From Propionibacteriaceae bacterium (GTDB taxonomy: Bacteria; Actinomycetota; Actinomycetes; Propionibacteriales; Propionibacteriaceae): a stretch of DNA of 10,408 nucleotides. Where the stretch lies: contig JAUNRO010000093.1 of assembly GCA_030544185.1 (NCBI GenBank), positions 1 to 10,408 of the forward strand, written 5' to 3'. Positions within the stretch are counted from its first letter, which is position 1; each line of letters begins with the position of its first letter. A model generated the notes under the pieces. It searched no databases. It was given only the letters and a program-made list of their open reading frames with translations, and was not told the DNA's origin. Shown in pieces: positions 1 through 5,975 of this stretch. The translations under genes were made by a program, and so were the position numbers.

Positions 1-780
1 CGGACGAGGCGGCAGGTGGCCGACGCTCTTGCGCTCCCGGTCTTTGCCGAGATCCCGCGACGCCGGCGCGAAGCCGGGCGAGGGTCCGCGATCGCCCTCA
101 TCGATCAGCCGAACAGCGCGGAGGCCGATGGCTATCGCGTCCTCAGGTCCGCCGTCGGGCTCACGAGCGACGACCCTCCGCCCCTGCGACCGCCCCCGGC
201 CGCAGGGGCTGCGCGCCGCACCAGTCGCGTGATCGTGGTCACGTCCCTGTCCGGCCCCCCCGATGAGACCGTCGCGAATCTGGCGGCCGGGCTCGGGGAG
301 GACCGGCAGGTCGTGGTGCTGGACGGTGACCTGCGTCATCCCGTGCTGCACGAGTGGTTCGATGTCCCGAACGCCGAGGGCCTCAGCGACTATCTCGCCG
401 ATCCAGACCTCGAACTTTCGACGCTCGCCCGTCCCACCCGCATCCCGCAGGTCCAGCTGCTCACCGCAGGCAGCGATCTCAGCCAGCCGATGGTGGTGGT
501 CAGCCAGCTCGGGAAGATCATCGCCGCGGCCGGCGAACTCGCCGACGTGGTGATCGTCAAGGCGCCGCCGCTGCTGGCCGCCAGCGAGGCGTTCGAACTT
601 CTCCCACTTGCGGACCTGGTGCTCGTCCACGCGCGGAGCGGGAATCTCGAGCGGGCGCGGGCCGCGCGGGCCAGAGAGTTGCTGCACCGATACACCGCCG
701 CTGAAGCCGGGGTGGTGCTCGTCGGAATGCGCGAGAGCATTTTTCTGAAGAATGGGAACCAGCCTTTCGTCAAGAGTTGA
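1..780 (+). CDS. Wzz/BY-kinase-type polysaccharide regulator, 5'-truncated, with degenerate ATP-binding motifs
   Basis: Only the last 259 residues are in the window. The frame is open to base 1, and its first residues (RTRRQVADALALPVFAEIP) align with RTRQEVHDALTLPVIAQVP just after the second membrane helix of the next gene. The GTG at 16 is therefore internal, and the true start lies upstream. The fold matches the cytoplasmic ATPase half of Wzc/CapB-type bacterial tyrosine kinases: the Walker A' segment VVLDGDLRHP is kept (bases 313-342). The P-loop is not. Where the neighbour has SAFASEGKTTS, this protein has SLSGPPDET, two residues shorter and without the lysine. The Walker B aspartate (ILVD in the neighbour) is lysine here (VIVK, codon 559-561). 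It also ends in GNQPFVKS with no tyrosine cluster. I infer a catalytically dead paralogue, perhaps a partner or regulator of the active kinase. I am confident of the family and moderately confident that it is inactive. Confidence 0.85.
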   Translation, partial: RTRRQVADALALPVFAEIPRRRREAGRGSAIALIDQPNSAEADGYRVLRSAVGLTSDDPPPLRPPPAAGAARRTSRVIVVTSLSGPPDETVANLAAGLGEDRQVVVLDGDLRHPVLHEWFDVPNAEGLSDYLADPDLELSTLARPTRIPQVQLLTAGSDLSQPMVVVSQLGKIIAAAGELADVVIVKAPPLLAASEAFELLPLADLVLVHARSGNLERARAARARELLHRYTAAEAGVVLVGMRESIFLKNGNQPFVKS

Positions 781-825
781 CGGACAAACCGGAAAATAGG
801 TCGCGGGGCCTTCGCGCGGTAAATT

Positions 826-845
826 GCGCCGAGCTGAATCGGCGC
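826..845 (+). promoter_or_regulatory. Hairpin in the leader between the two kinase-like genes
   Basis: The 96-base gap after the first gene holds a perfect 7-bp inverted repeat, GCGCCGA / TCGGCGC, around a 6-base loop. No T-run follows, so it is not a classical intrinsic terminator. Upstream, roughly 739-800 is noticeably richer in A and T than the surrounding coding DNA and contains TTGACG at 777-782, but I find no well-spaced -10 box. Just downstream, CCCC at 856-859 can pair with part of the GGGGGA ribosome-binding site at 862-867. The gap could therefore hold a weak promoter, an attenuator or an mRNA processing element. The function is unproven. Confidence 0.35.
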
Positions 846-876
846 CCGGAGCGGGCCCCTCGGGGGATGGAGTCGC

Positions 877-2610
877 ATGTCCTTGCTCGAATACTGGAAG
901 GTGTTCCAGCATCGCTGGGCTCTCGTCGTGGCCTGCGTTCTGGTGGCTGCTGGGGCGGTCTGGCTGATCACCCCGGCCACTCCCGACGCCGCGAGTCGGG
1001 TCGGTTCCTATTCGGCGACGTCCACCCTGCTGGTCGGGCAAGGCCCGAATCGGGCACCCGGCAGCGGTCAGGGTGCGACGCTTGGGCGCGTCCAGTTGTT
1101 TGTGACAACGGGGGAGATCCCGAGGCGGGCCGCCCGGAGCCTGGGTTATGAGGGCAACCCCAGCGTGCTGGCCTCGGGGCTGACCGTTGCGGAGGTCGAG
1201 AACGCGCAGGCGATCACGATCACCTCCGTGGGCTCGGACGGAGAACGCGCGGCCCAGGTGGCCAACACCTTCGCCGAGGAGAGCGTTCGCTATTTCGAGG
1301 AAGAACACCAGGGGACGGGCAACGCCCGGCTCACCGTCTTGCAGGAGGCGACGCCGATCCCCAACGCGACCAGTTCGGCGCTCCGCCTGCCCTCCGGACG
1401 CATTCCACGGACTGCCATCGGCGCAGTGCTGGGTCTCCTGGTCGGGTATGCGCTCGCGTTGATCATGGATCGCCTCGATTCCAGACTCCGCACCCGGCAG
1501 GAGGTCCATGACGCGCTCACCCTTCCCGTCATCGCTCAGGTGCCCCGGCTGAAGCGGGCCGAACGGATGGCCGGAAGGATTCCGGTGGTGGAGGAACCAC
1601 TGGGCGAATACGCGAACGGTTACCGGGCCGCCCGCACCGCGCTGATGCATCTGCCGGGCCAGCACATTTCGGGAGAGTGGACCCCCCAGCGCGCTACCGA
1701 GGCGGACGCGGCCGAGTTCGAGCCCGCACGTGTCGTGCTGGTCACCTCGGCGTTCGCTTCCGAGGGCAAGACCACCAGCGTGGCCAACCTCGCCGCCAGC
1801 TTCGCCGAGACCGGACAAAGCGTGCTGGTCCTTGACTGCGATCTCCGGTCGCCCGATGCGCACACCCAGTTCGACGTTCCGCAGGGCACCGGCATCTCCG
1901 ATCACCTGGTCCGAGCCACCCACGACTCGATTCGCCCGCTGATCAGGCCCACCAACGTCCCGGGCGTCCACATCATGACGGCAGGCACCCGCCTCGACCA
2001 CCCCGCAGCGCTCGCCAGCCGGCTGGGGCCGATTGTGGAGGAGGCACGCAAGCTTGCCGACATCATCCTTGTGGACACCGCGCCGCTGCTCGCGGCCAGT
2101 GACCTGTTCGATGTGCTCCCCCTGGTCGACACCGTGCTCCTGGTCGTGCGCAGCGGCCGGTTGACCGAACAGGCCGGCAACCGGGTCGCGGAATTGCTCG
2201 GTCGGTTCCAGGTGCCCGTGACGGGCGCCGTCCTGGTTGGCGCGACGGTGCGCCGCACCGAGGGCTACGGCTCCGCCTACAGCTATGGCTACGGCGACGA
2301 GCCGAAGAAGCGCGGCAAGAAGGGGAAGCGGACGCCTCGAGGAACGGCGCCCACAGTCTCCGCCGATGGTGCCGAGGACAGCGCCTCGACGCCGCCGACC
2401 GAGGACACGGGGGCCACCGAGCCGAAGGCGCCCGACGCCAATGGGCCGGGGGCGGGCGAAGCTGCAGCGAAGCCATCTACCGCAGCCGAGCAGGCCAACC
2501 CGGGCTCGTCCGAGGATGCGCAGCCGGACGGCTCTGCCCAGACGAAGAAGCCGCCCCGGGACCGCGGCGAGGCGGGCCCCACCGGGGCCAGCGACGCCGA
2601 CTCCTCATAG
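877..2610 (+). CDS. Wzz/BY-kinase fusion: polysaccharide co-polymerase and tyrosine autokinase
   Basis: This 577-residue protein controls chain length and export of the surface polysaccharide. A Wzz-like N-terminal part has two membrane helices (about residues 14-32 and 178-196) around an outward-facing loop of about 145 residues. The cytoplasmic kinase carries Walker A with ASEGKTTS (294-301), Walker A' LVLDCDLR (317-324) and Walker B IILVD (396-400). A tyrosine cluster, Y464, Y468, Y470 and Y472, is the expected autophosphorylation site. A basic patch (KKRGKKGK, 477-484) and about 90 residues rich in Ala, Pro, Glu, Asp and Ser follow. In this family the cluster normally ends the protein, so the tail is unusual. 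ATG 877 follows GGGGGA (862-867) at 9 bases and gives a sensible short N-terminal stretch before helix 1. A tyrosine phosphatase at 6958-7566 is the probable counter-enzyme. The family assignment is firm; the polysaccharide substrate is unknown. Confidence 0.92.
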   Translation: MSLLEYWKVFQHRWALVVACVLVAAGAVWLITPATPDAASRVGSYSATSTLLVGQGPNRAPGSGQGATLGRVQLFVTTGEIPRRAARSLGYEGNPSVLASGLTVAEVENAQAITITSVGSDGERAAQVANTFAEESVRYFEEEHQGTGNARLTVLQEATPIPNATSSALRLPSGRIPRTAIGAVLGLLVGYALALIMDRLDSRLRTRQEVHDALTLPVIAQVPRLKRAERMAGRIPVVEEPLGEYANGYRAARTALMHLPGQHISGEWTPQRATEADAAEFEPARVVLVTSAFASEGKTTSVANLAASFAETGQSVLVLDCDLRSPDAHTQFDVPQGTGISDHLVRATHDSIRPLIRPTNVPGVHIMTAGTRLDHPAALASRLGPIVEEARKLADIILVDTAPLLAASDLFDVLPLVDTVLLVVRSGRLTEQAGNRVAELLGRFQVPVTGAVLVGATVRRTEGYGSAYSYGYGDEPKKRGKKGKRTPRGTAPTVSADGAEDSASTPPTEDTGATEPKAPDANGPGAGEAAAKPSTAAEQANPGSSEDAQPDGSAQTKKPPRDRGEAGPTGASDADSS

Positions 2611-2616
2611 CCCGCC

Positions 2617-2814
2617 ATGTCCGGACTGTCGCGCCTGCAGTGGGCTGGCATCGTCGCCGGCCTGGGACTCGTGGTGGCCTACGTGCTGCTGATGTCCTGG
2701 GCGATGCTGACCCAGTCCTATGCATCGTGGGGGACGATGATCGTCCTGCCCGGCATTCTCATCACGGCGTGCTGTTGTGGATTGCGAGCCGGGTGGAGCG
2801 CGATCCGGTGGTGA
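2617..2814 (+). CDS. N-terminal fragment of the polymerase-like membrane protein (65 codons before a frameshift)
   Basis: This short frame starts 6 bases after the stop of the kinase gene, with no clear Shine-Dalgarno sequence, so it may depend on translational coupling. It encodes a hydrophobic helix (about residues 10-30) and the beginning of a second (about 40-52, ending IVLPGILI). It then turns into a Cys/Arg-rich sequence (ACCCGLRAGWSAIRW) and stops. The membrane protein appears to continue in the -1 frame as GVLLWIASRVERDPVV, which reads like the natural rest of helix 2 and its cytoplasmic end. I read this as the true N-terminus of the gene at 2808-3962, cut off by a one-base loss (or equivalent) between about 2760 and 2785. 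The alternative is a genuine small two-helix protein that overlaps the next start (GTGA at 2811-2814). I favour the frameshift. Confidence 0.55.
   Translation: MSGLSRLQWAGIVAGLGLVVAYVLLMSWAMLTQSYASWGTMIVLPGILITACCCGLRAGWSAIRW
2792..2798 (+). promoter_or_regulatory. Ribosome-binding site for a possible restart at GTG 2808
   Basis: GGTGGAG lies 9 bases before GTG 2808 and 12 before GTG 2811. The second GTG overlaps the TGA stop of the short upstream frame as GTGA. If the frameshift is real in the organism, this site could let ribosomes reinitiate and make the protein without its first two helices. The match is moderate and could be chance in G-rich DNA. Confidence 0.35.
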
Positions 2815-3962
2815 CGAAACTCCTCTTCGCCGGCTTCGCAGCCAAGTGCGTCGGCGTCTTCTTCCGGTATGTGTCGGTGTTCTTCATCTACGACCGCGTG
2901 GGGGACGCCGTTCGCTACAACGACTTCGCCACCCTCTACTACCAGTCCTGGCGTGCGGGCGTCATCACCTGGCCGCAATACGACGGCAAGGCGGGCACGC
3001 AGGCGCTGGAGCTGATCACGACCGCCGTCTATGTCTTCACTGGCCCCTCGCCCCTGGCCGGCTTCTATGTCTTCGGCAGTATGGCGTTCTGGGGCACCTA
3101 TCTCATCTTCCGTGCCTTCCGGACTGCGGTGCCCGACGGCCGCTATCGGCGCTATGCCGCCTTGTTGTTCCTGCTCCCGTCGATGCTCTATTGGCCGTCG
3201 AGCATCGGCAAGGAGTCCTGGCAGCTGCTCTTTGTCGGTGTCGTGGCCTATGGCGTCGGCCGCTTCTTCACCGGCCGGTGGACGGGCTTGATCTGGATCG
3301 CTCTGGGCGCCGCCGGCGTGGGGCTGATCCGTCCCCACATAGCCCTGCTGTTGATAGCTGCCCTCGTCACCGCCCAACTGCTGCGACGCACCAGCAAGAC
3401 GCCCGCGGCCTTCCTCGCCAAGATCGTCGGCGTGGCGGTGATGCTGGGTGCGTTGGTGTTCTTCATTCAGTCATCGGCCGACTTCCTGGGCCTCGACGAG
3501 GTCACCGCGGATTCGGTGACCGAGAAGGTCGAGTGGGCGGGCGGTCAGACGGCGCAGGGGGGCTCGGCCTTCACCCCGGTGCCGCTGACCTCGCCCATCG
3601 GCATCCCCATGGCGTTCCTCACCGTCCTCTTCCGCCCCTTCCCCTGGGAGGCGAGTTCCGGCCTGGTGTTGCTGCAGAGCCTTGAGGGCATCGTGCTGAT
3701 CGGGCTCCTGATCAAGGCGTGGCCGCAACTGCGGCAACTTCCGAAGCTGTTGGGCGTCACTCCCTATCTCACCTTTGCCCTCGCGTACGTCTGTGCCTAT
3801 GTTCTGGCGTTCTCCGGCTTCGGAAATTTCGGCATCATCGCCCGCCAGCGAAGCTTGATGTTGCCGTTCTTCCTGGTGCTGCTGGCCCTGCCGCTGGTCA
3901 TCGACGCTCGCCGGCGTTCCCGATCCCGAAGAGACACAGAACAGGAAACGAGCAATGCCTGA
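2808..3962 (+). CDS. Polytopic membrane protein, EpsG/Wzy-like polysaccharide polymerase candidate
   Basis: About 384 residues from GTG 2808, with roughly 8-9 hydrophobic helices, hence in the cytoplasmic membrane. Landmarks are RYVSVFFIYDRVGDAVRY (from about residue 20), WPSSIGKE at 129-136, GLIRPH near 162, a loop at about 207-243 that is probably extracytoplasmic, and GNFGIIARQRSLMLPFF close to the C-terminus. The WPSS-GKE and NFGI-ARQR patterns resemble membrane proteins of actinobacterial polysaccharide loci that are usually called hypothetical or likened to EpsG/Wzy polymerases. The assignment rests on pattern, topology and context, not on a catalytic motif. The reading frame stays open well upstream of 2808, but that stretch is Arg/Asp/His-rich and does not look coding before about 2763. 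The natural N-terminus is probably the 2617 frame. The 3' end overlaps the deacetylase start by 8 bases, which implies one transcript and coupled translation. Confidence 0.72.
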   Translation: MVTKLLFAGFAAKCVGVFFRYVSVFFIYDRVGDAVRYNDFATLYYQSWRAGVITWPQYDGKAGTQALELITTAVYVFTGPSPLAGFYVFGSMAFWGTYLIFRAFRTAVPDGRYRRYAALLFLLPSMLYWPSSIGKESWQLLFVGVVAYGVGRFFTGRWTGLIWIALGAAGVGLIRPHIALLLIAALVTAQLLRRTSKTPAAFLAKIVGVAVMLGALVFFIQSSADFLGLDEVTADSVTEKVEWAGGQTAQGGSAFTPVPLTSPIGIPMAFLTVLFRPFPWEASSGLVLLQSLEGIVLIGLLIKAWPQLRQLPKLLGVTPYLTFALAYVCAYVLAFSGFGNFGIIARQRSLMLPFFLVLLALPLVIDARRRSRSRRDTEQETSNA

Positions 3963-4761
3963 ACGCAGCAACGGCCGCACCCGGATCAAGAACCTCTTGG
4001 CCCGTGCGCCGCAGCCGCAACCCGCCGCGGGGGCCACCTTGCTGATCTATCACCGGTTGGGCGGCGGGACCACCGACGAACTCGATCTTCCGGCAGACGC
4101 GTTCGCCCGGCAGCTGGAGCTGTTGGCCGGGCATGACGTGCTCAGCCTCGACGCTGCGCTCGACCGGCTCGACGAGGGCGATCGCACGCCTTCGGTCGTC
4201 ATCACGTTCGATGACGGGTTCGAGGACGTCTATCACTACGCCTGGCCGCTGCTCCGCGAGCGGCAGCTGCCCTTCACGATCTATCTGGCCTCCGCCTATG
4301 TCTCGCAGACCATGCGGTGGGAGGGGACCACGGCCAAGGGGACGCCAGGTCGCGGCCTGTCGTGGGGTCAGCTCGCCGAGATGGCCGACTCCGGTCTCTG
4401 CACGGTCGGGAACCACACCCACAATCACGTGCCGCCGAACGAGCTGTCCGAGCGTGAGCTCGATCACTGCACAGCAGAAATCGAGCGGCACCTGAACATC
4501 ACCCCCCGCCACTTCACCTATCCCTGGGGGGTGGCCGTGCCCACCATGGAGGATGCGCTGCGCGAGCGCTTCCGCAGCGCGTCCACCGGCGAACTGGGCC
4601 GCAATGCCGGCCTGACCGACCGGATGCGCCTCAAGCGGGTGCCGGTGCGGCGCACCGATCCTGATGCGTTCTTCGCCGCCAAACTCACCGGGAACCTGGT
4701 CGCAGAACGGGCGTACGCCGGGATCGTGCGCCTGGCGAAAGCCGCCGGAATAAGCTCTTAA
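3955..4761 (+). CDS. Polysaccharide deacetylase family protein (NodB homology, CE4)
   Basis: A 268-residue metal-dependent deacetylase that would remove N- or O-acetyl groups from a sugar polymer or a lipid-linked intermediate. All main NodB motifs are present: motif 1 TFDDG (84-88, with D86 the likely base and D87 a metal ligand), motif 2 NHTHNH (153-158, with H154 and H158 in the metal-ligand H-T-x-x-H spacing), and motif 3 RHFTYPWG (185-192). The N-terminal IYHRLG (31-36) is also typical. I see no signal peptide or membrane helix, so the protein appears cytoplasmic, unlike secreted chitin or peptidoglycan deacetylases. That suggests it acts on a precursor before export, unless it leaves by another route. 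ATG 3955 has AGGAAA 6 bases upstream and overlaps the previous gene by 8 bases. The stop shares bases with the stop of the convergent glycosyltransferase. Confidence 0.9.
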   Translation: MPERSNGRTRIKNLLARAPQPQPAAGATLLIYHRLGGGTTDELDLPADAFARQLELLAGHDVLSLDAALDRLDEGDRTPSVVITFDDGFEDVYHYAWPLLRERQLPFTIYLASAYVSQTMRWEGTTAKGTPGRGLSWGQLAEMADSGLCTVGNHTHNHVPPNELSERELDHCTAEIERHLNITPRHFTYPWGVAVPTMEDALRERFRSASTGELGRNAGLTDRMRLKRVPVRRTDPDAFFAAKLTGNLVAERAYAGIVRLAKAAGISS

Positions 4762-5879
4762 CGCACGACTGTGGCGTACGCATCCTCCTGTTCGGTGACC
4801 GCGGTGCGGATATCGAAGCGGGGGGCGCGCGCCTTCCCCTCGGCGCCCAGCCGCGCCCGCAGCTCGGCGTCGCCGGCGATCCGCACCAGCGCATCGGCGA
4901 GGCGCTGATGATCGTGCGGCGGGACGAGCAGGCCGCTCACGCCGTCAACGACCGCCTCCGGCACTCCGCCGACGGTGGTCGCGATCACAGGCAGCCCGGC
5001 GTCCATCGCTTCCATGATCGACACCGGCAGTCCCTCGTGCTCCGAGGAGAGAGTGAACACATCGGCCGTGGCCAGCAGGTCGCTGATATCGCTGCGATAG
5101 CCAAGGAACCGGAAGCGGTCACCCACCTGAAGCTCGCGGTGCAGCGCGACCATCTCATCCATCAGCGGGCCCTGTCCGGCCGCCAGCATGACCAAGTCGG
5201 AATTCGCTGCGAAGGCGATCTTCGCCGCGCGCAGCATGTTGGGGTAGTCCTTCTTTTTGCGCTGGTGGGCTTGGGTTAGCGAGACGACCGCGGCGTCGGG
5301 GATGCCCAACTCGGCGCGGACCCTCTCCCGGGCCCCGGCGGACGGTGGATTGGCTCCGTGCACGATGCCATGGATCAGCACCTCAGCGCCTTTCGCGCGT
5401 GACGGCCACATCGAGCGCAAGACCTCCTCGGAAACCGCCCAGCGCCGGGCATCGAGCGGCGCCGTCAGGGCGTTGAGCCAGCGCGTCGGCCGCTCGAAAC
5501 GGCTCCACATGTTGTGCTCGGTCGACAGCAGCACCGGGCGGCGGGAGCGGGGCAGTGTGCGCGAGAGCACCCGGGCGGCCCCCGCGAGCAACGGGGAGTG
5601 GGCGTGCACGATGTCGAAGCGCTTCATCAGGCCGCGCAGCCGCAACGGCCAAAGGCGCGGATTGCCCCCGGCCGTCAACCGATGGGCCCGGACCCCGGCC
5701 TCCTCCAGGGTCGGGACCAGGTGGGTCTTGTCCGGCCGGACAAAGGCGACCTCGTAGTGGAACCGCTTGTGGTCCGCGACCTTCGCCGAGTTGGCCAGCA
5801 GTTGCTCGGCGCCGCCGGGGCCGAGGCCCTTGATCAGCCACAGAACGTTGATGGGTCGGGGGGTGTCAACTCTAGTCAC
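4758..5879 (-). CDS. Glycosyltransferase family 4 (GT-B fold)
   Basis: A 373-residue enzyme that should transfer a sugar from a nucleotide donor to a growing lipid-linked oligosaccharide at the inner face of the membrane. The N-terminal Rossmann domain has LIKGLGPGGAEQ (15-26), the glycine-rich loop common in GT4 acceptor domains, and VHAHSPLLAG (91-100). The C-terminal donor domain has the EX7E signature at E282 and E290 (HEGLPVSIME), followed by AGLPVIATTVGGVPE, where the nucleotide-sugar is bound. The length is normal for the family. The start is GTG at 5879, with only a GGGG stretch a few bases upstream, so initiation may be weak. The gene is antisense to its neighbours and so has its own promoter, probably in 5880-5975. 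Neither donor nor linkage can be read from the sequence. Confidence 0.92.
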   Translation of the reverse strand: MTRVDTPRPINVLWLIKGLGPGGAEQLLANSAKVADHKRFHYEVAFVRPDKTHLVPTLEEAGVRAHRLTAGGNPRLWPLRLRGLMKRFDIVHAHSPLLAGAARVLSRTLPRSRRPVLLSTEHNMWSRFERPTRWLNALTAPLDARRWAVSEEVLRSMWPSRAKGAEVLIHGIVHGANPPSAGARERVRAELGIPDAAVVSLTQAHQRKKKDYPNMLRAAKIAFAANSDLVMLAAGQGPLMDEMVALHRELQVGDRFRFLGYRSDISDLLATADVFTLSSEHEGLPVSIMEAMDAGLPVIATTVGGVPEAVVDGVSGLLVPPHDHQRLADALVRIAGDAELRARLGAEGKARAPRFDIRTAVTEQEDAYATVVR

Positions 5880-5975
5880 GACCCCGATTGTGCCGCACCC
5901 TGACCTATACTCAACGGCGCGCCCGTGGCCGTCGCCCGGCGTTGCGCGACGCCTCGCGGCAGGAGATCAGACTTC
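5880..5975. promoter_or_regulatory. Divergent promoter region between the GT4 and GNAT genes
   Basis: This 96-base spacer contains ACCTATACT at 5903-5911, the only AT-rich core nearby. On the + strand TATACT (5906-5911) is a good -10 match and would start RNA near 5918. On the - strand TATAGG (5909 down to 5904) is a weaker -10 and would start RNA near 5897. I see no convincing -35 box for either. The + leader has a 5-bp hairpin, CGCGA/TCGCG (5945-5958), directly before the AGGAGA ribosome-binding site at 5961-5966. One TATA core may serve both genes. Confidence 0.4.

Noticed and set aside
777..800. Promoter built from TTGACG and AATAGG
   Set aside because: The spacing is about 12 bases instead of 16-18. 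I mention the AT-rich dip but do not call a promoter.
390..980. Open frame of 196 codons on the minus strand
   Set aside because: It lies antisense to the kinase paralogue, is Ser/Arg/Ala-rich without recognisable motifs, and is explained by GC-rich codon bias.
2740..2790. Programmed -1 frameshift in the polymerase-like gene
   Set aside because: I looked for an X-XXY-YYZ heptamer near the frame change and found none, so mutation or sequence error is more likely.
2640..2807. Upstream extension of the polymerase-like frame to ATG 2640
   Set aside because: Residues before about 2763 are Arg/Asp/His-rich in this frame while the 2617 frame over the same bases encodes good membrane helices, so 2640 is not the true start.
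2718..3377. Open frame of 219 codons on the minus strand
   Set aside because: It is antisense to the polymerase-like gene, hydrophilic and Glu/Arg/Gln-rich, with no domain pattern: a shadow frame.
5925..5975. Earlier ATG for the GNAT gene
   Set aside because: It would add 17 Arg-rich residues. ATG 5976 has a good AGGAGA site and begins with the conserved start of the fold.
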